Source: Calendula officinalis
Lineage: Eukaryota > Streptophyta > Magnoliopsida > Asterales > Asteraceae
Direction of reading: 5' to 3'
NCBI GenBank assembly: GCA_963853835.1
Contig: OY970832.1
Span: 7,584,001-7,648,000 of the forward strand
DNA length: 64,000 nucleotides
A program made the position numbers and the translations under genes. The notes beneath the pieces are model-generated. The model saw only the letters and a program-made list of their open reading frames with translations. It had not been told where the DNA came from and searched no databases. Below are positions 32,006 through 44,014 of the stretch, piece by piece. Every line of letters begins with the position of its first letter. Position 1 is the first letter of the stretch.

Positions 32006-32726
32006 GTTGCGTTTGTTTTTTAACAAAAAGTCTTTTTAAGGTCTTATGTGCGGGAAGATATTTTGAAAAAAAATATTTGTTTTTTGTAAGTCAGACGATG
32101 AGGAAAAGTCTTTTTTGAGGTCTGCTTGGAGAAGACTTGGACCACAGTCTTCCAAGTTTAGAAGACATTTTACTTACACTTAAAAAAAAAAATTTATTCT
32201 CCACCACCACCACCTACCCCCACCATCACCTACCATCACCCGCCACCCACCACCACCCGCCAACCGCCACCACCACCGCTGCCACCGCCACCACCACCAC
32301 CTACTATCACTACCTACCCACCACCACCCACCACCACCACCTACCCCCACCGCCACCATCACAATATCACATACCACCACCACTCGCCACCCACCACCAC
32401 CTACAGCCACCACATGCCACCACCTACCGCCACCACCAATTACCACAACCACCTACGCCACTACCACCAACCACCACCACATACCGCCACAACCACCCAC
32501 CACCTCCCGCCACCACCACCTACCACCACCACATACTGCCACCACTACAACCCGCCATTAGCCACCACTACTATTGACACTTAATTTATTTTTATCAACG
32601 TGCAGACATTAAAAAACAAACAGTCTTTTTCTTATAGACTGCAGACCTTTGGTCCACATCTTCTCTGCAGATGTGGTCCGTAGACTGCAGACATTTTACC
32701 TCTTCAAAAACAAACAGCACCGCAAC
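32006..32726. mobile_element. Inner MITE-like element nested in the MULE
   Basis: Inverted ends GTTGCG...TTTGTTTTT (32006 onward) and, reversed, GTTGCGGTGCTGTTTGTTTT (ending 32726). Subterminal AGACTGCAGAC/GAAGACTT repeats. No target duplication was resolved. The middle is expanded by the CCACCA array. Confidence 0.5.
32195..32577. repeat. Imperfect (CCACCA)n low-complexity array
   Basis: About 380 bp of CCACCACC/CACCTACC-type units, strongly strand-asymmetric (almost no G on the plus strand). Translations are Pro/His/Thr-rich on plus and Gly/Trp/Val-rich on minus and should not be read as genes. Confidence 0.92.
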
Positions 32727-33124
32727 ATATCTCTTGCTAACATGAGCACCCATTTTTAGAAACCAGAAAAAAAAAATTCACAAATTTCAGCTAGACAATA
32801 GGTCGAACAGGTAGACGGCAACAATTTCTAGGGTTTTGATTTTAAGGGGAGAAGATGAAGTGGGTTGTGTAAATGAGTGTGTATCATGAAAAGTTGTACA
32901 TAGGCTTGGGTTTTTAAATTTTAATAAATAAAATGTGAAAAGACAAAAATACCCTCATGTACATTTGACTTAATAAAAAAATTTAACATCATTTGACCTA
33001 AAGGACCATCGGTGAAAAACCTTTTTGAAATAAGGACCATCGGTGCAACTTTTGAACTAAAGGACTATTAGTGAAATTCACTATAAACCTAAAGGATCAT
33101 CCATGTAATTAACTCTATTTATAT

Positions 33125-35490
33125 TAAGAAAAGATGTAATAGCATAGCCAACGATATATCAAGTAAAAAATAAACCACATATGCAAATTCACAACACAAT
33201 TAAAATACAACAATTACCTGTACATGACCGGGAATTATATCATAGCAACAAAAGATAAATGTTTGGTGCAGGTAACATAAGCACAATATATGTCAAAAGT
33301 GGACACCAGACTTGTACTTAATTGACTTTTTTGTTCCACTTGTCTTTTTTAATAAATGGACAACTATGGTAACTATTTCTCTATGTTCCATTAACTTCTT
33401 AATTGATCATGTTTAAAATAAGACAAAATGCATAAAATTGTATCTAACTTTTTGAAACCCCCATTTGAGATGCTCGACTTTTTTCACAATCGAAGATATG
33501 GTCAACAAAATAAGAGCTTCTTTTACCTATTGAAGTTTTATTTTAATATAATAACCAAAATGATTTGCGCAGTACTATTTTTGACCAACATGTAAGAGAA
33601 AACCTTCTAAAAATGGTAATATAATCCTCATTTCGATCGTAAAAAAAGAGAGCTTTGATACTTATTTAATTGATAAAAGAAAAGTTGAGTAAATTATAAT
33701 AAATTTCTATGCGATTTGCCCTTAAGATTGCTACTCTTTTTGACTAGTCTATTTTTTATTGAAGCGTTATTAGTTAAAAAGGTTTGAGACAATATGAAAT
33801 TCATTGAAAAACTAGTCATTGCTCAAATATTCAACCGAATGACTTGACTACAACGGTTTTGTGATTAGAGAGTTGACTTTTTGCATTCTTTTAGTATTGT
33901 CTACCTATGGTTAATTGTTAACTTGGTAAGGTGTATTGTCCTTGACTTTTCCAACCAAAGATTTGGTCTTATAACATCATTTTAAATAAGGTGCCCGTAA
34001 AATGTACAATTCGAAAGCTATATTTGTATTGAAAAAATTGGCATATAAGCCAAGGGGCTGATGTATCCCAATCCCATATTAGAAAAAGATAACTACTAGA
34101 ACCCTACACGTATTACTTAGTTATCATTGTTACTAACCCAATTGAATGATTGATGATGATGTTGATTTCCGGCCATTTGCCAATGGTGATAAAAAAAACA
34201 GAGCAAAGAACGTTTGTGTATGTGTGAAGAACAAAAACATAAACTTCCAATATTTAATTATTTACAATAGATAATGTTTTAATAATATTAAGTAATGTTA
34301 AGTTGATATTTATTCCAACACTAATACACTATTAAGCCCTCGTCGTTTTTGTATATCTTTTCTTTTTAATTTGGATTCTAACTATATCAAAGCTACCAAA
34401 ATGTTAGAAAATTCTAAGGATTACAAAGTCAATCATTTCAATTAGAAATTAATTACCTCTATGTTTTAACCAATAAAAAGAAAATAATTGAATTGAATCA
34501 AGAATATCACATTTTCTAAAATGTTAGAAAATTCTAAGGATTACAAAGTCAATCATTTCAATTAGAAATTAATTACCTCTATGTTTTAACCAATAAAAAG
34601 AAAATAATTGAATTGAATCAAGAATATCACATTTTCTAATTTTGTGAGAATTGAATATGATATTATTTCGGTATCTCCATATTACCCAAAAATAAGTTGA
34701 GACAATTACATAAATTCGATTCTTATATTATTGATTGATCCGGTCAAGTTACATATCCATGAAGACCAAACCCGGATCATTATTTTATCTGCTAACACAT
34801 TACTCATTCTTTTTATAAATTATATGCTTTTACGTGTATGAGTTCTTTCTAATACGTATCTAATTACTCAACATTTGTGTTCTGACAAATTCAATTTCAA
34901 AATTATTAGCTTGTATTTGTATGTTAATTAGGAACCTATGAATCAATGGTTTTTTTTCTTTTCTTAATTATGGTCTGATGACGCATATGACTCTAATTTC
35001 TAGTGAAATGTATAATTTGGTTCTTTCTTCCATGAATTATAAACGTGGATTATTATTTAGAAAAGTTTTTCATATGGTAGAATCTTATATTTTGGTTGAG
35101 AAATAATATTGTTTTCTATTAAGTATTCATATTCCTATTTTTATTTATTTGGTTAATATAAGTATTATAATCAATGGATGATCATGAGATTATGATAGAT
35201 AATTAGATAATTAGTGAATTTAAAGAATGAAGTAAACAAACGTGATATGAAGTAATAAGTTTTTTCTTTGATATCCGAGGAAGTTGCATTAAACATATGC
35301 ATGAATCATGATATGACCACATCATATATTTTCTGTTTTAAAGTGACAAAAATGACAAATACCTATCATAAACAAATAAGTGCTAATTATATCTTTACTA
35401 TATATAATGCATCTAAGACCTTTCCGAAAATAGCAGCTGAAAAATTCAGCCAAATACTTTCTATTATTGGTATCTCTATCGAATTTTAAA
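33125..35490. other. Gene-free AT-rich stretch
   Basis: No gene recognised. It contains one exact 120-bp tandem duplication (listed separately). Confidence 0.55.
34398..34638. repeat. Exact 120-bp tandem duplication
   Basis: Two head-to-tail copies beginning AAAATGTTAGAAAATTCTAA (34398 and 34518) with no difference that I can see. It is a recent duplication or a local assembly artefact. Confidence 0.93.
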
Positions 35491-35495
35491 AAATT

Positions 35496-35569
35496 GCAGC
35501 CGAGCAGATTCGAACTGGAGACCTGCCCTTTTGTAAGAAAGGGTACCAACCATTGAGCTACAAAGGCTC
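35496..35569 (-). tRNA. tRNA-Val(UAC)-like sequence, probably a pseudogene
   Basis: A 74-nt minus-strand sequence has an A box (TAGCTCAATGGTTGG), a B box (AGTTCGAATCT), and an anticodon arm CCTTT-CTTACAA-AAGGG whose loop would read UAC. A T6 run, a Pol III terminator, follows directly (35483-35490 region). The acceptor stem and the outer T-stem pairs match poorly, so it is more likely a tRNA relic or tRNA-derived head than a working gene. Confidence 0.4.
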
Positions 35570-36408
35570 TTTTTTGTTATTTTTAGCTACACTTACTGAT
35601 ATTAATCGTAGGATATCTATGTTACAAATAAGGAAGTTGAGAGGGTCTGGGAAATAGATTACGTTTGCATCGGGTATTGTACAATGCTTCGATTCCCACA
35701 ATGCTTGCACGCGTGAACCATTCAACCATTTAGGTTTCACTTTTCAAAACTCTCTCTCATTCACGCAGAAAAAAATCCTTCCACCTCTCACAGGCGACCT
35801 GCGACCCTACCGTCCTCCAACCTCCGATCTCCGACCCTCCTGTCCTCCGTCCTCCGACAATCCGGCCTCCGATCAATGACCTCAGGTAAGATTTTTGTTA
35901 CTGATTTAAGCAATTTGTTTGCGCATTTATTCAGGTCTTCATTCTCGACCTAAGGATCTAGAGTCTTTATGCAATTTGTATACTAATCCGGGGTTTTTGT
36001 CTTTACTCGGAATGGTATTGAACAATCTCTTCGTCTTCCTCGAATTGTATGAAATTTCATCTCATTCCAACATCTGTATAAAAGGTTAGTTTTTTTGTCT
36101 GATTTTCTTTATTTTAAGAAATTTGGCAGTGTGAATGAGTTTAGGGTTTCGTGCAGCAGTTATGTGGCGTAGAGAATGCAGATTGATTATGTTGTAAGTA
36201 TCACTTGCACAAAATTTTAATGGTTATTTTGTTTACTTTTGCAGCTGGTCACAACTTCTGGACAACATTCCGCCTCCAAATGTGAAATCTACGAATAATT
36301 TATGTATTTTTCTTCATATTTTTGTTATATATGGCATTTGATGACAAGATATCGTTACATTTTTTGTAGATTAAATATATATGCCAACTGCTCCTACTCG
36401 ACCAGTGA

Positions 36409-37163
36409 CTGGGCTTCGAGTATAATGCTGATATTTTAATGCCTGAGATTTTACTCAAGTATGACATTCTTGTTTAAATCATATAACCAGCAATTTATTT
36501 ATTTACTTATTTATTTTGTTAAGCCATTTGTGAAACTTGTAGGGTTGGGCTTAATTCGGAAGAAAAAGATGCTGCACGAGGGACTTTAATTTTGCCATGG
36601 TCAACTTTAGGCTGTCAATATCAGGTGCACACTTAATTCTATGAACTGGTTTTTTTAAATAAATTTATATTTATGTCTTTTTTTATTTGATTTAGATTAT
36701 TAGTTTTATAATATTGTTTTTGTAAACATACCCAACCCAATTGTTTATTTTTAACCCGAACCCACCTTGACCTGTCATCCTACCTATCCGATTGATTATT
36801 CACAGGATGAAGATGACAAAAAAAAGAAAGACAGGTACCGCCCGTACTTTTTTATTAGCACCAGGTTTTGTCTCGATTCATGATGTAATTTGAGAACCTG
36901 CAGTTGGTGCACAATTATGCACTTCCGTATTTCCAGTCCATGGCTACATAAAGTTCTAAAAACAAAATGGCCATAATTAATAATTAAAATAATATGTAAC
37001 TAATTGTTTTCTTCTGGCATGTTATGTATGAAGTATGAACTTATTTTCTATTTTTATTATATATTTTGGCAGGAATAACAAGTACTTGAAGATAGAAAAT
37101 GAAATGTCTCATGATGACATTGACTCATTTACTCACAAACGGGACGCTTCTGGTCATATTTGA
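36409..37163 (+). pseudogene. Phase-consistent exon series of an unrecognised gene (3' part)
   Basis: Four short exons with GT-AG junctions keep one frame: 36409-36458, 36543-36624, 36806-36834, 37073-37163 (TGA). They encode LGFEYNADILMPEILLK, SEEKDAARGTLILPWSTLG, a lysine-rich DDKKKKDRNKYLKIENEM and SHDDIDSFTHKRDASGHI. A stop precedes the first exon at 36406-36408 and no start was found. I do not recognise the family. A GC-rich leader with a donor (35760-35888) lies upstream and may be its 5' UTR. A Helitron 3' end lies 1.1 kb downstream, so this could be a captured gene piece. Confidence 0.45.
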
Positions 37164-37993
37164 TGTCTAATGAGTCAAAAATGTGAAATAAAAGATAGCT
37201 AAAAAGAAATGGGTCGAAATTCATCCAAATTTATATCTATTAAAAAATCAGATTATTATTGAATGATATGATTTTTATGATCATATTCGACACACTCATT
37301 ATTGACAAAATAATTTAAGACTTTGGACAAAAAGTGTTCCGGGTGACTTCATCCCGACCGGTTTCTCCTTTATTCAGCCAAGTCATTAAGTTCTAATTTT
37401 CAAATTTTTATTTATGTTTTAATTGTTTTCCAATATTGATACGCGAAGACATTAAATTTGTTGCAGATGATATTTGAAAGGGAAGAAAAGTGGGAGTAGA
37501 ACTTGAATTGAGGTGTTAAGAAACTGGATGCAGTGGAGTTGTTGATAATATGCAAGCTTTTTGTAAGTTAAATGGTTTATTTTATCAATAAAAAGTAGAT
37601 GTCCATATTCTTATGTTGATTAAGGGTGAAGTGTGTTAATGTTAATAACAATAATTAAATTTAGCTACACAAAGTACCAGCCAGTCTATCAATGAGTCAT
37701 GCACTCGTATGTATTTCTTGCATACACCGTGAATAAGTCATCATCATTGTAATTTATTATTTCCAAACTTGCATTTCAAAGGTTGGACTTTGTTAATAGA
37801 GTTTTTATTTTATTCAAGTTTTTGATTTGAACTTAATTTTCACGGATGACGTGCTAGCGAATTTTTACTGAATTATTATGATTTCACACATTTTGACGTC
37901 GAAGATGAAATGTTTGTCATTAAACTCAAGTTTCTTAGATGATATCTTGCGCACCCATGCAATTTTTTATTTTCACTAATGTCGCCATCGGTG

Positions 37994-38056
37994 GGTCACT
38001 AATATTATTGAAAGATTTGAGTGTATGGTCACTAATATTATTGAAAGATTTGAGTT
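37994..38056. repeat. 34-bp tandem duplication
   Basis: GGTCACTAATATTATTGAAA plus AGATTTGAG occurs at 37994 and again at 38028. Confidence 0.85.
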
Positions 38057-38264
38057 ACACGGAGTACCAACCGTATAATATAGTTACACAGGGTACCCTT
38101 CGCTATATCACGCTGGTACCCTCCTGCTATCTTTATTAAATCCAAAACTCATATTGATCATTTCCATCCACCACCAGTACCATTATCCACCAACCACCAT
38201 CACTATGGTAGCCTCTCACCATTTGCCCACACCATCACCATTGCTACCACTAAAATTAATGACA

Positions 38265-38294
38265 GGGTACCCGCGGCGGCGGGTACCCGGCTAG
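38265..38294 (+). mobile_element. Helitron-like 3' end (plus strand)
   Basis: A strong GC hairpin (GGGTACCCGC, 38265-38274, with its complement at 38279-38288) is followed two bases later by CTAG (38291-38294) and a T. This is the Helitron terminus layout. The body would lie to the left and could include the exon series at 36409-37163. The 5' TC end was not identified. Confidence 0.5.
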
Positions 38295-39111
38295 TATACT
38301 TTAGAGGACTTCTAATGAGTATTATCTTGTAGATAAAAGTAAAAGTATTAGTATAAAATTAATCATGTTGTCATTTATTTTCCTAGAGTTCGTCTAAGGA
38401 TTGTACGTACAAGTGACAATTAATGTACATCTTACTTATTACATACACCCACAATTTTTTTTCTCTCTCACCTACGGGTATTCGACGACATGTTGTGTTT
38501 TAAACTCGTACCCCATCAACGGGTACCTCTAAGTGCGGGTGAACCCGTATTTCGATAACAAATCTAAATAATGAGTTAATTGTTGAAACTGTAACACATA
38601 AAAAAAGAACTCTTCTTTCTCTTCGAAACTCTCATTCGATAAATCAAGATTAAAGAGACTAAAAGTAAGAATAAAGTCATGCGGGTGGAAATTATGGGGC
38701 TAATATATATTTCACAGATTATGTAAATACATCTACTAGGTAATCAAACGAATTTTGCAGATTTGTGGATCGAATTCACATGTGATTAACAATGAATACA
38801 TGTAGACGGGTGCAATTTTCTTTTACCCGTACCTACATCCATGGCTGAAGTTTTGATGATTTACCACTCACGACATATGTGTATGTACAAGTGATCGTTT
38901 TTTTTTTCTTTCCCATTGCATTAAACCCTATATGCATGATATTTGAGGAAATTTCACTTTCACAATATGTATTTTGACTTGTTTTTTTTGAAGTAATAAA
39001 CTTCATGTTTATCTTGAAAATTTACATTTAATACATATTAATGATTTTTGTTTTTACCTAATTAGATCGGAGTTTTCAATATAGATTTAACTTTATTAAA
39101 TTTTTTTATTT
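38295..39111. other. Gene-free stretch
   Basis: AT-rich DNA with GGGTACC/CGGGTA patches. No gene or bounded element seen. Confidence 0.5.
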
Positions 39112-39120
39112 AGAATATAA

Positions 39121-39677
39121 GAGAAATGTTCAAGGAGATCCATCATTTTTATAAAGTTCCGAGCGATATATAAATCTCAACCATTGATCAATAAGATCTA
39201 ATGGTCATATTAATCACATATTTTATAGATGAGGGGTATTTTGGTCATTTGACACTTAATTTTTTTTTGATATTTTTATTTTTTATTTATTTTGATACTT
39301 ATTATTTTTCATTAAAAAACAATATTTATTTGATAATTACGTGTAATACTTAATCACATGTAATTTTAGTGTAAAATTACATGTGATTGTATATTTAATC
39401 ACATTTGATGTTTTAGTACAATCACATGTGATTCAGTATGCAATCACATTATGAGTTATTAATGAAAAAAATATATTTTTTAAAAAGAATAAAAAAAATA
39501 AAAAAAATTCTAAAATAAAAAATAAAAAATAAAAAAAAATATATTTTTTAAATGACCAAAATACCCTCCATGTATATAATATGTGATTAATCTTGACCAT
39601 TACTTATAATTAATCAATGATTGAGATTTGTCCCTTGTAACTTTATAAAAATCAAAGACTTCCTTTAATATAACCAT
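39121..39677. mobile_element. MULE-type MITE (557 bp)
   Basis: Long imperfect inverted arms: left contains CATTTTTATAAAGTTCC and AATCTCAACCATTGATCAAT; right, reversed, contains TTGATTTTTATAAAGTTAC and AAATCTCAATCATTGATTAA. A perfect 9-bp duplication AGAATATAA flanks it (39112-39120, 39678-39686). The AT-rich interior repeats AATCACATGTGATT. No coding capacity. Confidence 0.78.
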
Positions 39678-39686
39678 AGAATATAA

Positions 39687-42600
39687 TTCATACAACCATA
39701 TTTGTTATTAAGTATTTTAGTGTTAATAATATATTTTATAATATTCATTTCGTGATAAGGAACGGAAAAAAGAATTACTATTATTTAATCCATATGGTTT
39801 TAAAAAGTGGGAGAGTAGTTCATAAAACAATGAGCTGCGGCCTGCGGGTGCCGCTTTTTCAAGCCCTCTCATCCAACTCATCATCTTCATCTCTAATTAA
39901 TACCCCTTTTTCAAAATACATAACTTTTTAAAAATAAATAGTTTTAAAACGGAAAATATTAATTTCTTTTAAGGTCAAATTATAATCTACTCTTAAATAT
40001 CACATATTATTCATAATGAGATTTAAACTCCTACTAAAATGATGAGGCAAACACCATACTACACAAAAACGTCAACTAATGATAATTATATAGCTTCTAT
40101 TATAGTAAGGATAAAATCTTTATAATATATAATATTAATGACCTATAAATATCATTTACTTTAATTAAGGAAATTTTAATTTATTAACTGTTCGCTATCG
40201 TATGCCCATGGGACAGACATTAGCAAAACCTTTTTTAAATATGTATTGTTAGATATTAATAAACTTTAATTTCTATAGTTTTAGAAGATCTTTTAAATAT
40301 GTTTATTAATTGTACGTTATCATGTGTCACTAAACTATAAGTTAAAAAAGATCTTTTTATACTGACTAAGAATGTACGTAAAGGTAAGGTCGCCTCGTGA
40401 CCGCGATTGAAGGGCGCCTCCTTGAGACGAGTCTCACCCCTAGGGTCAAGCCCGACACGTCCCAATGGCTTTGTGGCAAATTTTTGGTCGCTTGGGCGAC
40501 CGGTGGAGGTCGTCTGATGCATGCAATGACTGTTTGTACTCTATGCTTGGTAAGTGGTACATATAATAATAAAATCAATTTAAGGTTTGGTTGTGAGTTT
40601 AGTCACTGTTACGTTGATCAGTATTTGTTATATATTTGGTCGAAAGAGAAAATTGATGTGATATTAATATAAGAACGGTGGATCACTATCACATATTAAT
40701 TTCTTTCCCAAAAGGATACGATATTTTCAATATAAAAACTTTCTAATATAATTTTAAATATAAGTTTTAATAATGACGGAAATCTTATGCCATTTTCTTC
40801 CAAACTTGCGTCTTAAAAAAGGTAAATAAATAATGAAAACTTAGATCACGAAACCAGTCAAATAAAACCACAGGTAAGACTTAGACAAACTGCCACCTCC
40901 ACCTACACACATACGCACGTAGTTATTAAACCACAGGGCAGACTTTATCTATAAATATACAATCTATTCAATCTATATTCCTATTAAATGAAAGCATTTT
41001 GAATTCAAAATTTTTTATATAATGCCACCTTAGATGATGATGTAATAATAGCATGTCACCATCTTTTACGCCACCTGTTTAAACCAAAGGATTTTCCGTT
41101 CTTAATGCTGACTCAATGATGAGTCATATTGGCACCTGTTCATTTTGACGCCATCTGTACATGATACATTGCCGTTTTCCTTCCAATATGCATCCCACGT
41201 TTGTTTCAGTTTATTGTGCTGCGTGATTTCAGGCCACTTCATCTCTGCCCCTTAACTGCTCTACCTCTTAAATTACTCCAATTCAACACAACTGCTGATA
41301 GGTGATATCGACCCTTTAATGGTCTTTTAACTACTCAACCACTTCATCTCAACTCCACCCCTGTAAGCATTTGTCTTTTTAATTGGGTTCCATCTCCAAA
41401 GGTGGTTATAAAAACGGTATACATGTACATATTTACCCCTTCAATTCCAGGGTTTCCACCTTCAATTGCAGATTCATGTAGTTGTGTTGAGTTTATGTGT
41501 ATCTCGACCCCTGTAAGCATTTTTCTTTTTAATTAAGTTGATCTTTTCGATTGGGGTTATTAATGAATTCGAAGCCACATGTGAGGTTTACATTGGGGAA
41601 AAATCCTCGATAGCACTGGACACGGGTTTGGATTCAGATTTGGATGATGGATTGGATGCCATTTATCCTAGGGTTAGGTTGATGTGAGGATACAAATCAT
41701 GACAATGATATAATACGTGCAATTGCTGCGGAAATTGAAATCTAATGAAACAATAATTGTTAATGTTAATTTTGCAAACAGGCAATCACCAAAATCTTTA
41801 TTTATGGTTGTCTTAATTATGGATGCAGGTAATCAGCCAATCACAATGCAATTACAGCAGAAGAAATTACACAATAACCCTCTTTAAGGCTTTTTTTATT
41901 TGAAATTAGTTATTACTACTTAAAATATACAATTCGGATATTATTGTTTTTATTAACAGATATTGATTTTGATTATGTGATCAGGCAGCAACTATATCTG
42001 CAAACGGAATTACAATTGTTTTTTGAATTTAGTAACCCTCATTTTTTCAGTTATTAAACAAAAATTTTGTTCGATCTCAAGCTTGGGTTCAATAACGACC
42101 ATATAACCGATCTATAATAATTGGATCGTTTTCTAAAAAATTATAAACATGGACAAAAATTGTTTCGAGTCAACTGGACCTTACCCATACTAGAAAATTA
42201 CCCGTTTCAACCCGTACATGTTTTGATCCCTTATCTGACACCATTTTACCACCTCGAATATTTATGAATTCTTTGCACCTTAATCTCACTCTTAAAGCCG
42301 CGTTTACACACTATTTTTTTTATCGTGAATAACCATTATTTTGTATTTTTAGTTCTTTAACTAGAATCACAGCCTTATGTACAAATGATTTACCGGGTTA
42401 CCCGAAACCAGTTCTGATTCGGATATAGCAGCCACTTTAAGAGGACTACCTAAAAGGTATTTTAAATAATTATACATGATAAACAGTTATATACTACTAT
42501 GAAACTATAATTACCTTAACACAGGCATCAAATGCATTATGAAAAAAGTAAAAAAGAAATAAAATCTTATCAAATGCATTAATGACTTATTTTATGCTAT

Positions 42601-43944
42601 ATCAAGACATGTACAACTATACCTGCTAAGCTATGCGAAAACTCATTCATGTTAAAGGAAATAGCTCAATTTGATTTTCGATTCGAGACTCAGTTCTCTG
42701 TAATGTAATTATTATAGGATTATAATTCAAGAGCTATGGATTTTCTTGATTAATCACAATGGTTGATGCTAACCAGTCTGGATTGAAGCCTGCACCAAAG
42801 TTTCGAGACTCGAGAGGATTCACGAGCTTCTCTAATCTGTACTTCTAATGACTTGTGGCTCATATATTGGCCTAAAGATCAAGTAAGATTTTTTGTTTTC
42901 AATATGCAGGCTGTTTTAATCCATAAAACTTTTATGGATTTAAAAATTTCATAATTACAATTTCTAACATAATTTGAATGGATACATAATTTGAATCCAT
43001 TAAGGCATACTGGTTCAAAAGGAATTTAATTAATCAATTATTCGAAGTATCTAGCATAATTTGAAATACTTAATTGATACGAACCGGAGATTCAACAGGA
43101 AGATAAATGCAATGCTTTCACTTATAATAAAAAGACAATAATCACTTCTCAGTGAACGATGAACAACTAAATCAAATTCAATACTTATCCTAACAAGATA
43201 ATACCTAATATTTAAATACTATTTATTTAATAATGATACTAATTATCTATTCTTAATTGATTAGGAACGTATCATTAATATCGTTGGGTTTTTTTTAATA
43301 GGCTTAATGGATACATTGCTTATTTTAATCGTTTGATGGTGTGCAGTGCATGGGATGTGTTCGATGATATGTCCTAGAGAAACATAATTATATGGTGTTC
43401 GAGAGAAAGAATGGAATTCGAGGAGAAAGATGATTTTTTTACAAGAATTACAAAGGAAGAAGAAGATGAAGGGCGAATGAATGTTGTAGAGAGAGAATAA
43501 AAGCTAAAAGAGTTTGTGTTTCTTACACTAGCTTCATTATGATCTAATTTGATTTTACATGAAGTATTTAAGTTTTCTAATTTCAAATTTTGACGAATCG
43601 ATTTGAATGGTTCAAATTGAAGTCGAGATCATTATTCTGTAGGATAGATACTGAGCTATATACTTGCTAATATCACATGATATCAATATATAGATTTAAT
43701 ATCAGTATATAGATTTATGATTGAACTCTTAGTTCCTAAATCTAACGAAATACTAATGAGCTAACTTTTATGTCGAAATGGAGCTAACTTTTATGTCGTA
43801 TTTTATTCCAGGAAATTGAATAGCCTCCTCAACCTAATTAAAAAATTCCCATAAATTTAAAAATGGTTAATTAGATTTACTGCATTATACATATTTCATT
43901 GTGGGGTCGATTGCATAGGGATTAGTTCAAAACTTTTAACGGTC
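39687..43944. other. Gene-free stretch (4.3 kb)
   Basis: No gene recognised. A GC-rich island at about 40386-40530 (GTCGCCTCGTGACCG ... GGGCGACCGGTGG) stands out and may be an element fragment. Short open frames across it have no recognisable product. The rest is AT-rich. Confidence 0.45.
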
Positions 43945-43974
43945 ACCCGTGATTCATCACGGGTTATAGGCTAG
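43945..43974 (+). mobile_element. Helitron 3' end (plus strand)
   Basis: Hairpin ACCCGTGAT/ATCACGGGT (43945-43964), then TATAGG and CTAG (43971-43974) followed by T. Same hairpin and spacing type as the minus-strand end at 13015. The end is only 40 bp upstream of the start codon at 44015, so a Helitron would form the immediate promoter of that gene. Confidence 0.6.
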
Positions 43975-44014
43975 TTATCCATAAAAAAAACTCCTCTTAA
44001 TTCTATCCGAAAAA

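Larger units (their letters stand above)
31015..33115. mobile_element. MULE with roughly 145-bp terminal inverted repeats
   Basis: Left end GAGTTAATTACACAAATGGT and, reversed, GAGTTAATTACATGGATGAT. The arms share GGTCCTTTAG and CACCGAYNGYCCTTAT blocks over about 145 bp. A perfect 9-bp duplication TATTTATAT flanks it (31006-31014, 33116-33124). The interior has no transposase. It carries an open frame of unknown nature (31775-32005) and a second inverted-repeat element (32006-32726) holding a CCACCA array. Probably a non-autonomous, possibly sequence-capturing MULE. Confidence 0.87.

Noticed and set aside
32137..32577. 146-residue Pro/His/Thr-rich open frame and its Gly/Trp-rich antisense partner
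   Set aside because: Both are translations of a CCACCA low-complexity array inside a MITE; no start context, domain or codon pattern supports a gene.
35268..35489. 73-residue plus-strand frame ending at the tRNA-like sequence
   Set aside because: No similarity to anything I know, AT-rich, no promoter or conserved motif visible.
40256..40672. Three overlapping frames on both strands
   Set aside because: They follow a short GC-rich island; none shows a recognisable product and they contradict each other.
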